Origin: Streptomyces purpureus
GTDB taxonomy: Bacteria; Actinomycetota; Actinomycetes; Streptomycetales; Streptomycetaceae
Direction: 5' to 3'
Length of the DNA: 37,168 nt
NCBI RefSeq assembly: GCF_014648195.1
Contig: NZ_BMQQ01000026.1
Span: forward strand, 12,394 to 49,561
Each line of letters opens with the position of its first letter. Position 1 is the first letter of the stretch. The position numbers and the translations under genes are program-made. This document shows positions 34,101-37,168 of this stretch, piece by piece. The notes below the pieces were generated by a model that saw only the letters and a program-made list of their open reading frames with translations, was not told the DNA's origin and made no database searches.

Positions 34101-34418
34101 ATGACATGGCAGGGGATCGGCCTCGCGTTCTTCTCCCTCACGGTGCTGCCGGCGGGCCTGGCCATGGCCACGAACCGAGTCCCCAAGCGGCTGCGCCACC
34201 GACTGGCTCCTGTACGACCACGCGGCTGGGCCCTCCTGCTGGTCTATGCCACCGCACCCGTCAACGCGCTCCCCCGCGTAGCGGGCGCCTCCGCCGACAT
34301 GACCCTCGGCTGCACGGCAGCCGGCGGTGTACTCGCCATCGCCGGCTACCTGGTTCTGGGCCTCACCGCCCGTACGCGTCAGGGCCGCCCTGTGGTGGTC
34401 CCGCGCGAGGGCTCCTGA
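34101..34418 (+). CDS. Small membrane protein
   Basis: 105 aa from the ATG at 34101. Three hydrophobic segments are visible: GIGLAFFSLTVLPAGLAMA (5-23), WALLLVYATAPVNALPRVAG (around 44-63) and LGCTAAGGVLAIAGYLVLGL (near 70-90), with basic loops (RVPKRLRHRLAPVRPRG). It ends RQGRPVVVPREGS. No family is recognised. The second small membrane gene starts 4 bp after its stop, so the two form an operon. They sit at the right edge of cassette II, next to att module 2. Confidence 0.65.
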   Translation: MTWQGIGLAFFSLTVLPAGLAMATNRVPKRLRHRLAPVRPRGWALLLVYATAPVNALPRVAGASADMTLGCTAAGGVLAIAGYLVLGLTARTRQGRPVVVPREGS

Positions 34419-34422
34419 CCCC

Positions 34423-34671
34423 ATGCCCGCAACAGCACCTCGGCCCGGCCGCGCGCGACGTGAGGCCCCATCGCTCACCGCCTGGTGGGCCGTGCTCACC
34501 CTGGCCCTCTGGCTCCTGGGACACGCGACAGGCCACCCGGCCGGCCTCGCGGCGAGCGCCTCGTTCGCCGCACTGATCGCTGCCATCGGCGAAACCGGCG
34601 ACTGGGCCCGCCGACGTCGGAAGGCCCGGCGTCACCCACCGGAGAAGCGCGACGCCTCCACTGGCCCCTGA
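34423..34671 (+). CDS. Small membrane protein, partner of the preceding gene
   Basis: 82 aa from the ATG at 34423. Two hydrophobic stretches (LTAWWAVLTLALWLLGHATG and PAGLAASASFAALIAAIG) are joined by a short turn. The tail is strongly basic (DWARRRRKARRHPPEKR) and should face the cytoplasm. No family is recognised. It follows the 34101 gene by 4 bp. A longer frame opening at 34327 overlaps that gene and is not favoured. Its stop is about 11 bp before the arm of att module 2. Confidence 0.62.
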   Translation: MPATAPRPGRARREAPSLTAWWAVLTLALWLLGHATGHPAGLAASASFAALIAAIGETGDWARRRRKARRHPPEKRDASTGP

Positions 34672-34681
34672 ACGGAAGCCC

Positions 34682-34900
34682 AGTGCCACAACGTGCCAGT
34701 AAGGGCGGTAAACAGCGGTCACCAAAGGCTTCGCCGAGTCGACCGACACGAGGCCGCCAATAGCCGTTACCGCAGGTCAGACGGTGTGCACCCGCCCAAG
34801 TACCGGGTGCTTCCCAAGCTTATAGCGCGGGTTCGATTCCCGTCATCCGCTCCACGACAAAGCCCCAGGTCACAGACCTGGGGCTTGTTTGTTGTCTAGA
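34682..34900. repeat. att module 2: arm, tRNA-Gly 3' core and terminator
   Basis: Arm from 34682 with GTGCCACAACGTGCCAGTA, then AGGGCGGTAAACAGCGG. Core 34811-34851 is identical to that of module 1. The hairpin is at 34860-34886, and homology ends at TGTCTAGA, 34893-34900. Confidence 0.85.
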
Positions 34901-35052
34901 TGGGCAAAGCCGTAACACAGTTGGCCGCCGCCTTCTCGGCGGCTTACATTCAACTCGCCCTGATCCACGACGAAGGTGATCCGGCGATCCCTTCGGCCGA
35001 GGTTCTGCGGGACATGGCGATCCGAGCCGAGGGGGCAGAAGGCGACGCCTGA
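34900..35052 (+). CDS. Possible 50-residue protein in the mini-cassette
   Basis: An open frame of 50 codons begins at the ATG at 34900, MGKAVTQLAAAFSAAYIQLA, and ends IRAEGAEGDA before TGA at 35050-35052. The middle (LIHDEGDPAIPSAEVLRDMA) has amphipathic helical character and natural-looking actinobacterial codon use. No clear ribosome site is present, because the upstream bases are the end of att module 2. It may be the C-terminal end of a longer gene cut off by recombination rather than a full gene. No family recognised. Confidence 0.4.
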   Translation: MGKAVTQLAAAFSAAYIQLALIHDEGDPAIPSAEVLRDMAIRAEGAEGDA

Positions 35053-35200
35053 CCCTGTGCCTCCCCATCGCGGGGACCACGCCACCCCGTCCGTCTGGTC
35101 GCTTGCTGCAGCAATCCTCCATGTCAGCGCTCCACCGACGGCGACGAGTCGCCGGCAATCCGCGCTACTCACACCGACCGCGAAGCACCACCGTGAAAGA

Positions 35201-35425
35201 CGTGCCCCAACCGTGGCCTTGAGAACGGTCAACAGCGGTCATTCCAGGCGCTCAGACGCCGCAGCCACGCCCCTCGATACAGCCGATAGCCGCAGGTCAG
35301 AGGCCGTATCGACCACCCCAGCGGCGGTGATTCCCAAACTTATAGCGCGGGTTCGATTCCCGTCATCCGCTCGTGAACGAAGCCCCAAGTCAGAGACCTG
35401 GGGCTTCGTAGCTGTCCAGACCACC
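35201..35425. repeat. att module 3: degenerate arm, tRNA-Gly 3' core and terminator
   Basis: The arm at 35201-35245 is the most diverged (CGTGCCCCAACCGTGGCC, then ACGGTCAACAGCGGTCA). The core at 35331-35371 has 4 mismatches to the intact tRNA, and the hairpin at 35380-35406 has one mismatch. With module 2 it bounds a cassette of only about 0.5 kb. Confidence 0.8.
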
Positions 35426-35682
35426 CCGGGGAGTGCTGGCGCTTTTGAAAACGGCCGCCCTGCTCGACGCCTTCCCGTTCCTGCTCAGTGGATCGATCTC
35501 CCCACCCCTAGCCCAAGCGGGTCAGCGGCGCATTCGTTTCTGCGGTGAACCATCGAGACCGGATGGCCTACATGCCGGGTTTCACGAGTTCCCCGACGAC
35601 GTGCGCGGCCCCTACTGGTGGTGATCGGGAGGGCGATCCCTCGTCCGCCGCCCGAGGACGTCCCGCAGACAGGAGCCAGCGC

Positions 35683-36837
35683 ATGGCAGCAAAGCGTTAC
35701 AACCGGTTCACCTACCTCGCGATCGGTGATGCCCCCACCAGCCTGTACACCTTCGACGTGCTGACAGGGGATGTGACCAAGACCGATATGCCCGAGTACA
35801 ACAACGGGTATGACGCGCTCGCCTACAGCTGGCCCAAGGGCCTCCTCTACGCGATGAGCAGGAAGGAACAGAGCACTCTGCTCGTCATCGACCCGTCGAC
35901 GAAGACCATCACCCCGCAGAAAGTCACCGGCCTGCCCGAGAACAACTGGATGCTGGGGGCCGTGAGTCCGGACGGCAACAAGATGGTGATCTGCGGCCTG
36001 CCCAACACCAAGAGTGCGGTACTGGACCTGACCGCCAACCCCGTCACGGCAACCCTGCAGAACCCCCCGGGCACGGGCGGCTGGTACGACTGGGCCTACC
36101 ACCCCGTCGACGGGCGCCTCTACGCGGTCGACGGGAAGAACGGCGCCCTGCTGTGGGCCGACCCGACCCGGAACCCTCAGAAGGTCGAACTCAAGGAGAA
36201 CGTCTTCCCCAAGGCCCAGGCTGGCTCCTCCGGGTTCGCCAGCTACTCGGCCGTCTTCTTCGAGGAACACGGCCGGCTCTACGCCTTCGACAACGCCGGC
36301 AACGTCTACCGGGTCGACCTGCGGGCCTCGACACGGGAAAAGCCCATCGACTCCACTCTGATCGGCACCGCGGAGCGGGTGGGCCGGGGGAAGATCGACG
36401 TCGACAAGCTGGACATCCGGGACGCCGGAGGTGACGTCACGGAGCAGAAGCTGCCGCCCGCCTACGAGGCGATCCAGTTCGAACAGAAGCCTCGCCAGGA
36501 GAACCCCTGGGAGGAACCGATCAACGGCAAGCCGATGCTGGTCTACAGCTTCGAGGTGACGCTCACCGCCAAACTGACACAGACCGGCAAGCCCGTGCCG
36601 GTGAAGAAGTGGCGCATCCTTTTCGACGAGGTACCGGGCTCGGTGGTCAAGACCGAGGCGGCGAAGGTCACCAAGGCCCGCCAGGACCACCGGTTCATCC
36701 TGGACACCCCCGGTGACGACCACCTCATCGCGGCGGGGAAGAGCCTCAAGGTCCACCTGCGGCTGTACGTCCCCAAGGAGACACCGCTCGAAAAGCCCCT
36801 GAAGCTGGGCAACCTCGCAGCCCGACGCCTGGCCTGA
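35683..36837 (+). CDS. Beta-propeller-like protein of unknown function
   Basis: 384 aa from the ATG at 35683 (GGAG about 9 bp upstream). Residues ~10-230 contain repeated propeller-like strands: YLAIGDAPTSLYTFDVLTGD, KGLLYAMSRKEQSTLLVID, VSPDGNKMVICGLPNTKSAVLD, WAYHPVDGRLYAVDGKNGALL and VFFEEHGRLYAFDNAGNVYRVD, each ending in a hydrophobic-Asp turn as in YncE/DUF6923-type propellers. The C-terminal ~140 residues form a separate beta-rich region (VYSFEVTLTAKLTQTGKPVP). There is no signal peptide, so it is probably cytoplasmic or exported by an unusual route. It has many Lys and Asn for this genome, consistent with transfer. Sole gene of cassette IV. Confidence 0.72.
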   Translation: MAAKRYNRFTYLAIGDAPTSLYTFDVLTGDVTKTDMPEYNNGYDALAYSWPKGLLYAMSRKEQSTLLVIDPSTKTITPQKVTGLPENNWMLGAVSPDGNKMVICGLPNTKSAVLDLTANPVTATLQNPPGTGGWYDWAYHPVDGRLYAVDGKNGALLWADPTRNPQKVELKENVFPKAQAGSSGFASYSAVFFEEHGRLYAFDNAGNVYRVDLRASTREKPIDSTLIGTAERVGRGKIDVDKLDIRDAGGDVTEQKLPPAYEAIQFEQKPRQENPWEEPINGKPMLVYSFEVTLTAKLTQTGKPVPVKKWRILFDEVPGSVVKTEAAKVTKARQDHRFILDTPGDDHLIAAGKSLKVHLRLYVPKETPLEKPLKLGNLAARRLA

Positions 36838-36864
36838 CCTCCGGCTGTTCCCGGAGTCGCGCGG

Positions 36865-36896
36865 CCGGGGCCCCCGCCTCCGGGCGGGGGCCCCGG
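36865..36896 (+). terminator. Terminator of the propeller gene
   Basis: 36865-36878 and 36883-36896 form a perfect 14-bp GC stem with a 4-nt loop, 27 bp after the stop codon. Confidence 0.9.
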
Positions 36897-36977
36897 GACG
36901 TCAACGCCTTCACGCACGCGCCGGACACCGTACCGCCATCACCAGGCTCGGGGTCACCGGTGAGCCGCTTCCAACCC

Positions 36978-37168
36978 CGTGCCACAACGTGCCAGTAGAG
37001 GCGGTAAACAGCGGGCAACACGGGGTGGCCGGAACGCTCCACAGCCGGTTTCCAGGGAGACGTTTCCCCAGGTCAGAGGCCACACTCAGGTCCAAGTACC
37101 GGGTGATTCCCAAGCTCAGAGCGCGGGTTCGATTCCCGTCACCCGCTCTTGAGAGAAGGCCCAGGTCA
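36978..37168. repeat. att module 4: outermost arm and tRNA-Gly 3' core
   Basis: The arm begins CGTGCCACAACGTGCCAGTA at 36978. The 41-bp core at 37107-37147 is identical to the 3' half of the intact tRNA-Gly, unlike modules 1-3, and a hairpin like the tRNA terminator begins near 37156 and is cut by the window end. Identity to the host tRNA suggests this is the original chromosomal side of the site, the attR of the first element to enter. Confidence 0.82.

Larger units (their letters stand above)
24701..37147. mobile_element. Accretion island of stacked integrative-element remnants at tRNA-Gly
   Basis: The tRNA 3' half (41 bp) recurs at 27683-27723, 34811-34851, 35331-35371 and 37107-37147. 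The first three copies have 3, 3 and 4 mismatches; the last is identical. Each copy is followed by the same terminator hairpin and preceded, about 125 bp upstream, by an arm with direct CGTGCCA repeats. This layout is what repeated site-specific integration into one tRNA gives: attL at the intact tRNA, then a series of attR-like junctions, with the outermost retaining the host's own tRNA end. The only integrase is a fragment at 24978-25259. The cassettes measure about 3.0, 7.1, 0.5 and 1.8 kb. They resemble CIMEs (elements with att ends but no recombination genes). Confidence 0.8.

Noticed and set aside
34820..35158. Minus-strand frame ending MTGIEPAL
   Set aside because: This is the well-known false peptide produced by reading across a tRNA end on the opposite strand.

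Overview
The window reads as a chromosomal stretch of a Streptomyces or a close relative. GC content is very high, third codon positions are strongly G/C, GTG starts are common, and the actinobacterial HspR heat-shock regulon (dnaK-grpE-dnaJ-hspR plus clpB) is present with its HAIR operators. No taxon can be named more precisely from sequence alone.

Positions 1-24450 are mostly conserved housekeeping sequence. In order they hold: pyrE with foreign-looking copies of its own 3' end; an aldose 1-epimerase-like gene; an SRPBCC (CoxG-like) membrane-anchored protein; a membrane spermidine-synthase-like protein followed by a tandem repeat derived from its 3' end; a DUF2617 protein; a small Gly/Cys-rich membrane peptide; a PLP aminotransferase; a PIG-V-like mannosyltransferase; a YbjN protein; clpB; and a divergent F420/PPOX-type oxidoreductase. 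A small uncharacterised locus at 12308-14456 follows. It contains a secreted peptide with three DPGWS repeats, a translationally coupled Rieske-like protein that lacks cluster ligands, and a divergent LuxR/TrmB-like regulator followed by a hypothetical gene. Then come the hspR-dnaJ-grpE-dnaK operon, a short sugar transferase, a membrane Fe-S oxidoreductase of the heterodisulfide-reductase type, a Yip1-family protein, a phosphoribosyltransferase, dcd and a zinc-ribbon mini-protein.

From 24671 to the end the character changes. An intact tRNA-Gly(CCC) is followed by an accretion island. The 3' half of the tRNA plus its terminator recurs at 27683, 34811, 35331 and 37107. Each recurrence is preceded by the same ~50-bp arm carrying direct repeats of CGTGCCA. 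The same motif flanks the terminator of the intact tRNA, next to a truncated tyrosine-recombinase gene. The region therefore looks like four (perhaps five) stacked integrative elements that have lost their integrases (CIME-like) and keep cargo. Cargo by cassette: (I) an alpha/beta hydrolase and a divergent nitronate monooxygenase; (II) a BTAD/AAA regulator with a BBE-type flavin oxidase, an NmrA-like reductase, an IS3 relic and two small membrane proteins; (III) a ~0.5-kb mini-cassette with one 50-codon ORF; (IV) a beta-propeller-like protein.

The observations most worth following are the tRNA-Gly cassette stack, the DPGWS peptide locus, and two separate cases in the first 3 kb of repeats derived from the 3' end of a gene.
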